From assembly GCA_014843695.1 (NCBI GenBank), contig CM026387.1, positions 77,502,106 through 77,566,105 on the forward strand: a stretch of 64,000 bases of DNA, in the 5' to 3' direction. The notes under the pieces were generated by a model. It saw only the letters and a list, made by a program, of their open reading frames with translations, was not told where the DNA came from and searched no databases. The position numbers and the translations under genes were made by a program. Position 1 is the stretch's first letter, and each line of letters starts with the position of its first letter. This stretch comes from Archivesica marissinica (taxonomy: Eukaryota > Mollusca > Bivalvia > Venerida > Vesicomyidae). Positions 18,901 to 31,032 of the stretch are shown here, piece after piece.

Positions 18901-20520
18901 AAGAAAGTGGGATATATTGTTTTGCATAATTTATGTTTGAAAGTCCATCAGTTTGGGCATCCATCCGATTTTCGTGTGTGCTCCATTTCTTTGAATCACA
19001 AGTTTTCAATAACTTCATACAAATGTTCACCATATTGAGCCGGCATGTTGCGTACACTACACAACTGTAACATCAAGATCACAATTGAAGATTTAATATT
19101 TGTGTTCGCTCCCTGTCTAAATATTCTTTAATACCGATCTGACTGTTTTGGTATTGCTTGACACAGATGTTCACCATATTGAGTAGACATGTTGTGTGTA
19201 CGACCTACATTCGTTCCTGCAATATCAAGGTGGCACTCATCTGCTAATGATTAGAAATTGTTGCGTGTTGTCATTGAAATATGTCTAACTGTATTAAAAT
19301 ATCTCCAGTGCAACTTAGCTGGCAAAAATAATCTGCATATTTTGAAATAAAGTTCATGCAAGTGATCACCATATTCAGTTGACGCGTCATGTGCAATCGA
19401 TATATTTATATACTTGTAATGCCAAAGTCACAATTAGCCATTAAATATCAGAACTTTGTGTTCGCTCCATATCATAAAGTAACTTGACACATGTTTTTGT
19501 TTTTATGTTTAGCATTTTAAGTCATCATGTCACGCTTGAGATTGCTGTCTTTACCTTTAAGGGAAATGTCACATTTACCCATAACAGGTCAGACATAGGT
19601 GCAATATGTTGTGTTCGCTCTATATCTTTGAAACCAATTGGTCTATTTTGAAACAACTTCAATTTCACATTTATACATCCCATGTAAGATATATGTGCAA
19701 TCTATAGTGTTTGAAACGGATTGGCATGTTGACTTCCTACTTTCATCGTATTTATTTCACATGTAACTCGCAAGAGCCCGATCCGTACCTGTAAGGTCAA
19801 GGTCACACTTATGCATTAAAGGTCAGAAATGTGTGCAATACTTTGTGTCCATTACATGTAGTATTGGTTTGTTATATAGAATCGTTTACTAGGACGTGTG
19901 CTATACAATAGTGATATTGTATAACGTCTACGATTACCTATTATGTGGTTATAAATTGTTTTATGTGGCTATTAGAACAATGAAGAGAACAATGGAGAAG
20001 CCACTTAAGTAGCTAGTTGTGAGAACATCCGCCCGTCTGTCATACCAATGTAAATGAAATTTTGAAATAGTTTGACACAGTTGTTAGTCATATCGAGATG
20101 ATGTGGATAATGCAGGTTTGTTTCAGCCATGTCGGTTCAATGTCACGTTCGCACGTAGAACGTTGAGTTCAATGGCTATTTTCGTGTAAGGCTCTACAAC
20201 CTTTGAACCGATACTCGGAGGAATTTTAAAATGACTTGGCCCAACAATATCTTTGTGAACACATATTTCATCGATGTTGCTGCTGCATCAAGGTTAATGT
20301 CACACTTTCAATTTAGAGTTCAAATGGCTAATGGCTGTACCTGCTCCATCACTCTTGAACCAACTGATGAACTGTAAATGATATGCAGAGCCAAGTCGGT
20401 TCAAGGTCAATAGTCAACATTTGGAAATTTGGAAGTTAGTTCTATGACAGCTATAAAAACAATGTTATGTGATTCCAGAACTATTATGGCTAACATGCAG
20501 TGTGTAGATGTTTTCACATC
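18900..20520. repeat. Diverged tandem-like repeats of roughly 200 bp
   Basis: Phrases such as GACACAGATGTTCACCATAT, TGTGTTCGCTCC and AAGGTCAAGGTCACACTT recur in the same order at irregular spacing of about 150-250 bp. This indicates an old, decayed tandem array. It shares the AAGGTCAAGGTCACAC motif with the young 53-bp array at 22505. Confidence 0.5.
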
Positions 20521-20689
20521 ATAGCTTAATATCTACCGGTAATGAAACTTGAAATATTAAAAGATATTAACAATAATGAACACTTGTACTTTGCATGTAA
20601 TAATGTACAGTAATAAGTTCCAATGAGAGACATCGGTCAGTTAATGTCCCTGAATATTCCCTAAATGTATGTATGTCCTCTTAAGTTGT

Positions 20690-22110
20690 TTCCTCTCCAT
20701 AACCCCTTGTTGGATTTTCACCAAACCTGGCAGTAAGCATCGGTATGATGTCTAGTTGGACATAATTGTAACACCGATTTTGCTGGATGATCGTTTGCGG
20801 ATTTACGGCTAATTGAACATTTTTATGACGCAAAGCTTGTCCGCGAATATTCTCCATAACTACTTGTTAAGTTTTCACCAACTTGGCAGGATGCATTGGT
20901 ATGATGTTCAGTTGTGCATAATAGTAATCACGTTCCGGTTGGGTGATTTATTTGCGGGTTTACGGCCAATTGAACATTTTTATGACACAAAGCTTGACAT
21001 TGGTCAACCCCTTGTTGGATTTTCACAAAACCTACCATGAAGCATCTGTATGATGTGTAGTTTTGCATAATTTTAACCCCGTTCCGGTTGGACTATGTTT
21101 GGCGTATTTACGGCTGTTGAACATTTGTATGACACAAAGCTTGTCCGTGATTCATATCCAAAACTCCTTATTGGATTTTGATCAAATGATTGGATGAAGT
21201 TTACAAATTTACGGCCATTTTAATATTCTTATAACATAACGCTCGTCCGTGGTTCATATAAAAACCATTGTTGGATTTTGAGCAAACATTGCAGGAAACA
21301 TTGGTATGATGTGTTAGTTGAGCTTATAATCACGTTCCGGTTGGATGCTGTTTTACGAATTGATGGCCATTTGAACAGTCTTATAACATAACGCTTGTCC
21401 GTGATTCATCTCCAAAACGCTTTTATGCTTTTTCACCATGTGTGGCATCAGCATGGTGTCTAGGTGTGCATATTTTTACCCCGTTCCGGTTGAATGATTT
21501 TCTGTGGATTGACGGCCTATTGTACATTCTTTAGCACAACACTTGTCCATGCTTCATCTTCAAAACCCCATTTTTGGATTTTGACCAAACCTGGCAACAG
21601 GTATCGATATGATGTCTTGTGCCTATTATAATCCCGTTCCGGTTGAATGTCTTTTGTAGAAATCTGCATTTTCACTAATATAGTGTCGCTTTAAAGGGTA
21701 TAGTCCAAACATGACAGGACATGTTGGTATGGTGTCTAGTTATGCTAATGTAACCCCGTTCCGATTGGATGATTTTGTTTGATTTACTGCCATTTGAACA
21801 TATTTGTTACGCAAAGCTTGTTGGATTTTCACAACACTAGACAGGAAGCATCAGTGTGATGTCTAGTTGTGTGTATTGTAACCCTGTTCTGGATGAATGA
21901 TTTTTTGCGGATTTACGGAAATTTGAACACTTATAACATAGATGGACCAAGCTTCATCTCCAAAACCCATCATTAGATTTCACCAATCTTGGCAGCAAGC
22001 ATCAGTATTATGTCTGCTTGTGCATATTCTAATTCCATTATGGATGATGATTTCTGCTGGATTTACGGTCCACTGAATAGTTTTACACAAAACAATGCAC
22101 ATAATCTCTC
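20690..22110. repeat. Diverged array of about 150-bp repeats
   Basis: About nine copies share the order TTGTTGGATTTTCACCAAAC, CTGGCAG, GGTATGATGTCTAGTTG, CCCGTTCCGGTTGGATGA, GATTTACGGCCATTTGAACA and CAAAGCTTGTCC. Copies are clear near 20708, 20865, 21012, 21168, 21268, 21420, 21563 and 21815. They are too diverged for a young array. Confidence 0.7.
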
Positions 22111-22504
22111 TAAAATTCCTACACAAATGGATGTATGACTTTCTAAAAATTATTTCTGAATGAAGCGGTAAGAAAGAAACATCATAATACAATATTCGGA
22201 TTAGAGATACCCTGTCGTGTACAGCCACCCATGTAATACCCTATGTTGGGTTGTGACATATCGATAAACAGTACTGTAAAGATATTCTGGTGAAATGCAT
22301 GCACACGTTTAATTGTTTATTTTGTATTTTAAGGAAAAACAACAAACACAAACAGATACAGGAAGAGCCAGTATGAAAACAAAGCAAGTATTGCACGAAC
22401 ATAATATTATGAGATCGATTGGATTTATTGGAGTCACAACATAAACAGATACTATTGGGACGAATGTGCCTACTGCTATACTATTGGGACGAATGTGCCT
22501 ACTG

Positions 22505-22918
22505 CTACTATGAATCACTTTGCTTCAAGGTCAAGGTCACACTGAATGTGCATAGTGCTACTATGAATCACTTTGCTTCAAGGTCAAGGTCACACTTAAT
22601 GTGCATAGTGCTACTATGACTCTCTTTGCTTCAAGGTCAAGGTCACACTGAATGTGCATAGTGCTACTATGAATCTCTTTGCTTCAAGGTCAAGGTCACA
22701 CTGAATGTGCATAGTGCTACTATGAATCACTTTGCTTCACGGTCAAGGTCACACTGAATGTGAATAGTGCTACTATGAATCACTTTGCTTCAAGGTCAAG
22801 GTCACACTGAATGTGCATAGTGCTACTATGAATCACTTTGCTTCAAGGTCAAGGTCACACTGAATGTGAATAGTGCTACTATGAGTCACTTTGCTTCAAG
22901 GTCAAGGTCACACTGAAT
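22505..22918 (+). repeat. 53-bp minisatellite, about 8 copies
   Basis: Each unit has TGCTACTATGAATCACTTTG followed by CTTCAAGGTCAAGGTCACAC and TGAATGTGCATAG. Copies of the AAGGTCAAGGTCA core fall every 53 bp from about 22527. Each unit contains TCAAGGTCA, the extended half-site bound by ERR/SF-1-type nuclear receptors. Whether it is bound here is unknown. Confidence 0.92.
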
Positions 22919-24047
22919 TGTCCATGGTCATTTGCACAATAATTTGTGTCTGTCAGTAGGGTAGTAAATGCACTTCAGATTATGATACCAAGGGGGTACA
23001 ATTAGCCTATTTATACATTTTGTGTGTTATTCTTCTGGGTTACTATAGTACATGTAGCTGTAGAACCAACGACCTGAACAATCCAATTACCGTTAATAAG
23101 CGGGACTCCTTATGAAAATGTATTTGCCAAATAAACTACTTAATGTGTCTGTCTATTCTGCCAAATCATTGTATAGTGTGTCTCGTATTTTTCAGAAGTT
23201 GTTTCGAAAAATCAGTGACTACCGACTTATTAATAACAATGTTTATGCGCGTGGATGCCAACGTGATTTGCAAAATAACACAGTCTTAATTACGACATCG
23301 CCGCTTGCATGTAAAAACAAGCACACACAAACGTGTCATGTATGCCACCATCGAAGTTTGGAAACTACATTTCTAAAGCAAACATGTTTGAAATTTAGTC
23401 ATCCCGGCAACAATGCGTAATCGTCATGACGAGCGAATAAGGGAGTTGTTGGATACATATTTTGCAGAGTTATGGATCGTTTGATATCTGATAGTTATTG
23501 CTAGATAACTCATTACAGTTGTCTGTATATGTTGGTGTCCTTAGTTGTGTCAGTGATCAATGCATTATAGCGATTGTGGGCCGAATTGCTTGTGACAAAT
23601 ATATAGAAATGTTCTTGAAAACTACAGTAGATACTTTTAAATGTGATTATATTTAATAGTATACTACTCTGTTTAACTGTAGCAATATACCTGCCTGCTT
23701 GTTTTATCACATCGTTTCTACATATCAACTCGTATGAAGTATTCTAAAGTCATAGTTTCTCAAATACACCTAAACGATCCATTGCCAGTGAAGAAATGCA
23801 TTTTTTGAATTTCGATGTTTTTTTATTCAAACAATTGTACATATTACATAGGTATATACACACATAACAATTGTACACAATGGTATAATACAAAAGTTTG
23901 CTTTTTAATAAATAAGCTTGAGACTAGCTATTCCATCAATAAAGCGTTGTTCAACGAGACTGAATTTGGATTACAACAATTGTCAAATGAATTTATTTTT
24001 TGTGTTACGGAAAGGATTCCTACTTAAAACAACAACATATGTTAAAA
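22919..24047. other. No recognised feature
   Basis: Presumed intron sequence; I see no recognisable domain. A 102-codon frame at 23112-23420 has no recognisable content. Confidence 0.4.
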
Positions 24048-24960
24048 CTAGGCATGCTCACTAGTAGTGTTATTGGAGTTGAGAAAATCTCTCCATTGGA
24101 TTTCAAATTTACGATTGCTTCCTTTCATAAATGAAATTGTCTCCTCTATATTTAGCTTCCATAAAACGTATGGTCTAAAATCTATCAACGTTGGTAATAA
24201 GCTTGCACATTTACATTTGAAAATGAAATATTTTGCTAGCAAAAAAGATACTGCAATTCTCTTACCGCCAGAAGTGAAGTTTAGAAACGAAATATTTGTA
24301 TACGTTAAATTTGACACATTGTTAAATATATTGCTCAGAAAGTTCTGTAAGTCTGTCCAAAATGCTTGTACTATAATACAGTTCCAAAACATATGTCAAT
24401 TTGTATCATTGTACATGTTACAGAATTGGCAGAGATTGGAAGCTATAATTTTACATTTGAACAGAAATGAGTTGTTAGGTATACTTCTCATTATGTATTT
24501 GTATTGAAATGCACGTAATTTTGTGTCAATTGTATATTTAGAATAATTTGTGTAAATTTCATCCCAGTTTAATTGTTTAGAGATGGATATTTTATTTTTA
24601 TCAAGATTGGCTTTTGACCATGATTGTATCATTTCCTTTAGAAAGCGTGATTTTATATTTAAGTTTTCGCATGTTTTTTCATTTATATTGCTTCTAAATA
24701 AAAGTGTTCCTCCGAAGGATTCTAGCTGCTTATTATATATGTGTTTCCATTTTGCATTAGTAGTTTAGCAAACGTTTAATCCAATTTATTTTCAAAGAAG
24801 TTATAACAGATTCTATGTCTATCATTCTTAGTCCACCATTCTCATAATCCTCCATTATAGTATTACGAGCAAGATTGTCCGGTTTTGAATCCCATAAAAA
24901 AACAAACATTATTTTGTTAATATCCTTGAGAATGACTGCACTAGGGTTGTTTAGAACTGT
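24048..24960 (-). pseudogene. Non-LTR retrotransposon (L1/Tx1-like) 3' ORF fragment
   Basis: On the minus strand, three reading blocks in successive frames encode the C-terminal part of a LINE ORF2. The first has MFVFLWDSKPDNLARN and NGGLRMIDIESVITSLKINW (near 24780-24930). The second has LNWDEIYTNYSKYTIDTKLR and the zinc-finger pair CQFCNMYNDT. The third has MFWNCIIVQAFWTDL. This order is typical of the zf-RVT region after the reverse transcriptase of L1/Tx1-type elements. Frameshifts and stops separate the blocks and no reverse transcriptase core is present, so it is a dead 5'-truncated copy. Confidence 0.7.
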
Positions 24961-25228
24961 TATGGGATAAACAAGTTATGAAAGAAATGCGTTTTTTACC
25001 AAAAGGAAAAATGTGCTATATTAGTTATTAGAATTGCACTTCCGCATATTTTCGTGTACACAACCGTTTTCGTCATGCATTTATTTGTAGTTTGTAATCA
25101 TCTACATCCATTTTACTCTTTTCAGTAGTCATATGGATGTCTCTTGCTGAAAGATATTGACTGTTCTATGAGATATATTTAACACAGATACCAATTCTAG
25201 TTAATAAACTATGTTTATTTTATTCCAG

Positions 25229-25393
25229 AAGTGTTGCTAGAAGTTTAGGAGAGCCTATGATGATGGTTCAGTTTCATATCCTTACCAGCGAAAAGATTCA
25301 GTTTGATCCTGCAGTTCATAATTGTTACATTGTGATGGGGAATAATGAGATGGGAGGATGGAACAAGAAAGACAGGTTGATGGAAGTTGAAAG
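25229..25393 (+). CDS. Exon: N-terminal half of a CBM20 domain (RNF213-like gene)
   Basis: A splice acceptor TTTATTTTATTCCAG precedes 25229 and a donor AG/GTGAAG follows 25393. The exon reads as a carbohydrate-binding module family 20 N-terminal half: MVQFHILTSEKIQ, then CYIVMGNNEMGGWN (the usual Gly...Gly-Trp turn), then RLMEVER. It enters with one base completing a codon and ends two bases into a codon, which fits exactly the exon at 56286 across a 30.9-kb intron. CBM20 binds starch or glycogen; in RNF213-type E3 ligases it lies near the N-terminus. The gene name rests on this domain combination and not on a search. Confidence 0.75.
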
Positions 25394-25439
25394 GTGAAGC
25401 AACTGCTAATTAATTCTAACATTTGGACCTTAACATTTA

Positions 25440-26683
25440 ATAAACATAATAACTTAATGTAAATATTAAATAATCACATCAAATTTAATGTAAATAGTAA
25501 TGTATCATATACAACTGAATGTAAATAATAACGTATCATATACAACTTAATGTAAATAGTAATGTATCATATACAACTGAATGTAAATAATAACGTATCA
25601 TATACAACTTAATGTAAATAGTAATGTATCATATACAACTTAATGTAAATTATAACGTATCATATACAACTTAATGTAAATAGTAACGTATCATATACAA
25701 CTTAATGTAAATAGTAACGTAACATATACAACTTAATGTAAATAGTAACGTATCATATACAACTCAATGTAAATAGTAACGTATCATATACAACTTAATG
25801 TAAATAGTAATGTATCATATACAACTTAATGTAAATAGTAATGTATCATATACAACTTAATGTAAATAATAATGTATCATATACAACTTAATGTAAATAG
25901 TAACGTATCATATGCAACTTAATGTAAATAATAACGTATCATATACAACTTATGTAAATAGTAACGTATCATATACAACTTAATGTAAATAATAACGTAT
26001 CATATACAACTTAATGTAAATAGTAATGTATCATATACAACTTAATGTAAATAGTAACGTATCATATACAACTTAATGTAAATAGTAACGTATCATATAC
26101 AACTTAATGTAAATAGTAACGTAACATATACAACTTAATGTAAATAGTAACGTATCATATACAACTCAATGTAAATAGTAACGTATCATATACAACTTAA
26201 TGTAAATAGTAATGTATCATATACAACTTAATGTAAATAGTAATGTATCATATACAACTTAATGTAAATAGTAATGTATCATATACAACTTAATGTAAAT
26301 AATAATGTATCATATACAACTTAATGTAAATAGTAACGTATCATATACAACTTAATGTAAATAGTAATGTATCATATACAACTTAATGTAAATAGTAATG
26401 TATCATATACAACTTAATGTAAATAGTAACGTATCATATACAACTTAATGTAAATAGTAATGTATCATATACAACTTAATGTAAATAGTAACGTATCATA
26501 TACAACTTAATGTAAATAGTAATGTATCATATACAACTTAATGTAAATAATAATGTATCATATACAACTTAATGTAAATAGTAATGTATCATATACAACT
26601 TATGTAAATAATAATGTATCATATACAACTTAATGTAAATAGTAACGTATCATATACAACTTATGTAAATAATAATGTATATA
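25440..26683. repeat. 31-bp minisatellite, about 40 copies
   Basis: The unit is AACTTAATGTAAATAGTAAC followed by GTATCATATAC. Copies vary at AGTAAC/AGTAAT/AATAAT and a few have lost one base (ACTTATGTAAAT). The array starts within about 50 bp of the splice donor at 25394. Confidence 0.97.
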
Positions 26684-28080
26684 ATAATAAAGGTTATTTA
26701 CATGTAAGAGGAATAACACATATATATACAAACTTAAACTAACTAAGCATGCGTTCTATTTTATTTGACTAACACTTTAACATTAATAATGACAACTTGC
26801 CATTTAATGGTTATTTCCACCAATTTTACGTAATTCTTATGGCTCACTAGGACCTATTTACGTCTTTGCGCCTAGTATTTCGACCTCCTCCTGTTTCCCA
26901 TTGGTTCTCGACTCAACGGTCTTCACCCTATCTGATTGTTGTTAGGCTTATTTGGTTTGACGATGGCGCGTCTGATTTCACAGCCTTTTCAGCAGTTGCA
27001 TGAATTACGGCAGACGTCTATTTTACGGGATATAGTTTCCGGTCTCCTTCCTCCCCACTGCAGGGATATAAGAGTAATTATGTACATATACTTTGTTTGT
27101 GGTATAACAAAGTATGTGTATATTTCTCTCCGTAACCCAATACATCAAGTCATCATTTACACAATGATCTTCATTTGCATCGAATATAGCGACATGTAGT
27201 CCTAATAGGTGGATTTAATAATGACTGCGGTCTCGAGAACGTGTCGAGAAAATGTTGTAATACTTCTTTCACACTCAGCCAAAGTACAGTTGTATAGAAG
27301 ATAGAAATATGATACATAATCATCCATACACATTGTACATACCATGATGTAGTTGCACAATCAATCTACTATATTATAATTAATTAATAAATATAGACAT
27401 ATTAATTTACACACAACAATATTATTTATCAGTATTAAAAATATATTAATCAATTACTAAAAATATGTATTATTATCAAAATATGAATCTAATATGAATT
27501 GACATGTCTAATGGGATTTAATTTGTTACGCACCGCCGCCTATTTTACGCCTGGATGAGTCATCGAACACATGGTCCCTCTAGAGGATATACTTAGTAAC
27601 GTTGCACATTCTCATTACTGGAAATGTGAAGCAAAGACGTAGCATTATAACCACGCCGTAACGTCATCACCCACTCAGTCATCTATCTTTAGCGATGTTA
27701 GTCATCCAACACCTGGCCCCTCAGGATGATTCTCTATTTAGTAACGTATCGCGGTAAACAGAAAAAAACGTCTCATTATTAGGAACCGACGCTATGGCAA
27801 CACCCTGAACATCACACTAAACCTATAATTAACTTTCAGACGTACCCAGATATATTTTCGACGTATGCGCGTATATGAGTTATATCGTAATCTAATATAG
27901 GTTGAGATAACGTCATAGCATCGGATCCTAAATAATGAGAGGATATTTCTTGTTTCCACAATAAGTAAATATAGAATATAATCAAATATCTTGGAGTCAG
28001 ACTCGTTCTATAGGAAAACAGAAAATGGGAGAAATTCTTATCAAGTGTTGTAAGGTGTTAAACATACAGATACAAATACA
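26684..28080. other. Intron sequence without recognised gene
   Basis: AT-rich. An imperfect direct repeat is visible (CATCGAACACATGGTCCCTC near 27561 against CATCCAACACCTGGCCCCTC near 27703, each followed by TAGTAACGT). An 87-codon frame at 26936 has no recognisable content. Confidence 0.45.
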
Positions 28081-28084
28081 AATA

Positions 28085-28325
28085 CCGTCTCCGTGGCCCA
28101 GTGGTTAAGGCGTCCGCCTACGGAGCGGGAGGGGTTCGTTCTGATATGGTCGGTTGGTGAGCCGCCAGCTAGTTAAATAATGGTTACCGATTGCCTACCA
28201 GCCTGGCGTCTGACATACAAGCATAGGATTCGGTAAGTACTGATGTTCGTAAAAAGAGGTGTCTCATAAGTCAGAAATGACTGGCCCTTTAAATAATATA
28301 CAAACACTTTACTTGTTACTTTACT
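28085..28325 (+). mobile_element. tRNA-derived SINE, family C
   Basis: It begins with a tRNA-like head, CCGTGGCCCAGTGGTTAAGG as A box and anticodon-arm region and GGGGTTCGTTC as a weakened B box. A body of about 170 bp follows, ending near CTTTACTTGTTACTTTAC. The head resembles tRNA-Arg, but the anticodon arm does not pair well, so it is not a functional tRNA gene. Confidence 0.6.
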
Positions 28326-29093
28326 TTTACAAATACATAGCATTTATATAGCGTAAATATTAAATATGATTCTATTGCGCTTCACAATTACAGATGAAAT
28401 GTTAAACATTTGCACATGACAATAATATATGGAAATATAAATAAAATGTATACATATATAGATATAACTAGGATTCTAGTAATTGGATAAGAACATATTT
28501 TATCATAATATATACACCATTACAGTATATGAGTGAGTGATTGGATTCGCGATAAAAGTGGCAATATGAATCATAGACCCAACCACCGCCGTAAGAATGA
28601 CAACCGTGATGTGGCCAGTACAGTGATTGGGCCAGTACAGTGATCCGCCCATCACCACACGACATAGCCCGAACTCAAAGCGAATACCACTTAATAATGT
28701 TCATGTATGCCTTGATTTGTTATTATGAATGGAATCGATTACACAATTGAATGCGTATGAATGTGTTCTTGAACACACGTTATAACACGCAGATGTAATT
28801 GATGTGGTAAGTAGTTTGTGCATCCTGTTGTTCAAACTCGCGTGCGAAGAGTTCGTAACGCTCGACTAGAACTCCCAACATGCCTTGAACTGTCAGTCTG
28901 TCGACATGCATCAAGCTTGTCAATCGCGCATCCGCATACATTATTGGGTATTCTTGACATACTAAAAATGTTGCACATTCTGAAGCGTTTTCGTTCACTT
29001 GACAACGTCAGTAAGACAAGTAAAGAAATTGACCAAAAACCACACGAGACATATCAAACCATGCATGTACTTGAAAATCAAATACATGTATAT
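28326..29093. other. Intron sequence without recognised gene
   Basis: Overlapping open frames on both strands at 28780-29207 have no recognisable domain, and the plus-strand one runs into the gypsy LTR. Not called as genes. Confidence 0.4.
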
Positions 29094-29098
29094 GTATG

Positions 29099-29220
29099 TG
29101 TTGTAGGCGAGGTTAGGTTTAGAGATTATTCCTTGAGGTTTTATACATTTATTACTCGACTAAACTTGGAGTATACCTGTACCAAAAGAAAACAAAATAA
29201 ACATTAGTGATGTCACCACA
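29099..29220 (-). repeat. 3' LTR of the gypsy element
   Basis: On the plus strand it starts TGTTGTAGGCGAGG and ends GTCACCACA. It preserves the uninterrupted GGAGTATACCTGT, the empty form of the site occupied by the Tc1-type element in the partner LTR. Confidence 0.9.
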
Positions 29221-29416
29221 TTCTCTCCCTCTATAGAATATGTTAGTCAACAAATTGTTCACACATATTAATCAACATATTGTTCACAATACAAAATTTC
29301 TTCTGAAATACACCAACCCAGTAATAGATCAGTCACTGAAACCTAAACGATTAGGCCGTATGGATTGTCTGGCTGATCGTCTAACCCAATATTCGGAAAC
29401 ACCGGATTCTTGTGAA

Positions 29417-30604
29417 TCACTGAATTGCAATTTCACCCACATTGGAAAGATAATTCGTATCTGTTGGTGCATTGTGATTTACTTGGTTTGTAGAAGAAGT
29501 GTTATTTACACCACAAGTAGCTAGATCTCTCGGTAATACTGTTGATTCGCGGCCATCTGAAAGTCGAACATGCGCATAGGTGGGATTTGCCTCCAATAAC
29601 CCTACTCTATCAACAAGCGGATCATACTTGCTGGTTCTCACATGTCTTTTGAACAGTACAGTACCCGGTACCATAAGCCATGTGGGTATTGATCGACCAG
29701 TAGACGAACGACGCCGGAATCCTAAGAATCGTTCATGAGGTGTGCAGTTAGTAGCAGTGCATAGTAGGCTGCGAATAGTATGGAGTGCATCTTGCAAAAC
29801 AGATTCCCACTGAGTGTCTTTCATTCCCTTAGTGTGTAGTGCCAAAGTGACTGCCTTCCTTATAATTCCATTATAACGTTCGCATTGTCCATTACATTGA
29901 GGGTTATATGGAGTTGTTGTACTAGAGGCAACGCTATGTGCCTGCAAAAATGACTTCACCTCTGCACTCATGAATGAAGGTCCAAGATCTGAATGTATGT
30001 AAGAAGGCATTCCAAATAATGAAAACAATTGTGTGAGGCACTTTATCACAGTTTCTGATGTCATATCAGAGCAGGGGATGGCAAATGGAAATCTCGAAAA
30101 TTCATCTACCACAGTCAACAGGTAACGGCTTCTTGATGATGAAGGTAAAGGTCCCTTAAAGTCAACACTAAGTCTCTCAAATGGCTGTGTAGCTTTGATG
30201 AGTGAAGACGTTGATTGGTAAAACTTGTTGGGCTTAACCGTAGCACATACAGGACATTGCTTGACAATACGCTTCACATCTTCCACTGCATATGGAAGAT
30301 TGTTTGACCTGACAACATGCATTAGACGAGTCACACCAGGGTGACACAATGAGTTGTGCAGCTCCTGTAGCATATCACATGTTGCTGATGAGTAGATTGT
30401 TCTGGACAAACAGTCAGCAGTGGCATTATCTTTCCCAGGTCTATTTATAATATCATAACTGTAGCAACTTAACTCAGAACGCCAGCGAGTTATTTTATCA
30501 CTCTTGGTGTTTCCTCTGTTTATGTATCGAACATGAAGGATACAGGGCTTCCTGATCTGTGACTGACTCGGGTAAAGCGACTTCCAGTCAGCAGATGCCT
30601 CCAT
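29417..30604 (-). pseudogene. gypsy pol: integrase block
   Basis: This 395-codon block starts in the end of the RNase H/tether region. It then has an HHCC-type zinc-binding area with CPVCATVK and the DDE integrase core: RLSVDFKGPLP (first Asp), SYIHSDLGPSF (second Asp) and NGQCERYNG (Glu). A C-terminal tail of about 100 residues follows (PTWLMVPGTVLFKRH), without a chromodomain. All three catalytic acids are present. It overlaps the 30520-31032 block in another frame, showing a frameshift near 30560, so the polyprotein cannot be made intact. Confidence 0.85.
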
Positions 30605-31032
30605 TTCCTAACGTATTCTATTACAGCGCAAGCCTCCTTTTCGACTGGAGAATGACTCAGCTCAGGTGAATGTAGCGTGCGTGAAAAGAAAGCTACAGGA
30701 CGTCCACCTTGATTCAGACTTCCGATGATAGCTACATCTGAAGCATCAGTTTTCACGACAAATGTTTGAGATTCATCAATTACTTTAACGCTTGAAAATT
30801 CCACGTCCTCTTTAAGTAGATTAAATGCAGCTACCGCGTCTTTGTCCAACCGAAAGTTAGTTACACTGACTAGTGGACGTATCTTATCGGAGAATCGCGG
30901 TAGCCATTGACTGTAATATGAAAACAAACCCATACCTCTCTTCAACGACTTTACGTTATGTTGTTTCATTCGTTCTGGATCCGGCTGATTGAGTATCCCA
31001 GAAGGTTTGTGGTTCGAACAAAATATGTACAT
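30520..31032 (-). pseudogene. gypsy pol: RNase H block
   Basis: The block contains the end of the reverse transcriptase connection domain (GMGLFSYYSQWLPRFSDKIR) and the RNase H core: VKTDASDVAIIGSLNQ, then RPVAFFSRTL, then EKEACAVIEYVRKWRH. It is separated by a frame change near 31030 from the reverse transcriptase block upstream and by another near 30560 from the integrase block. Confidence 0.82.

Noticed and set aside
28780..29207. Overlapping ORFs of 72 and 129 aa on the two strands
   Set aside because: No domain can be recognised on either strand, and the plus-strand frame runs into the gypsy LTR.
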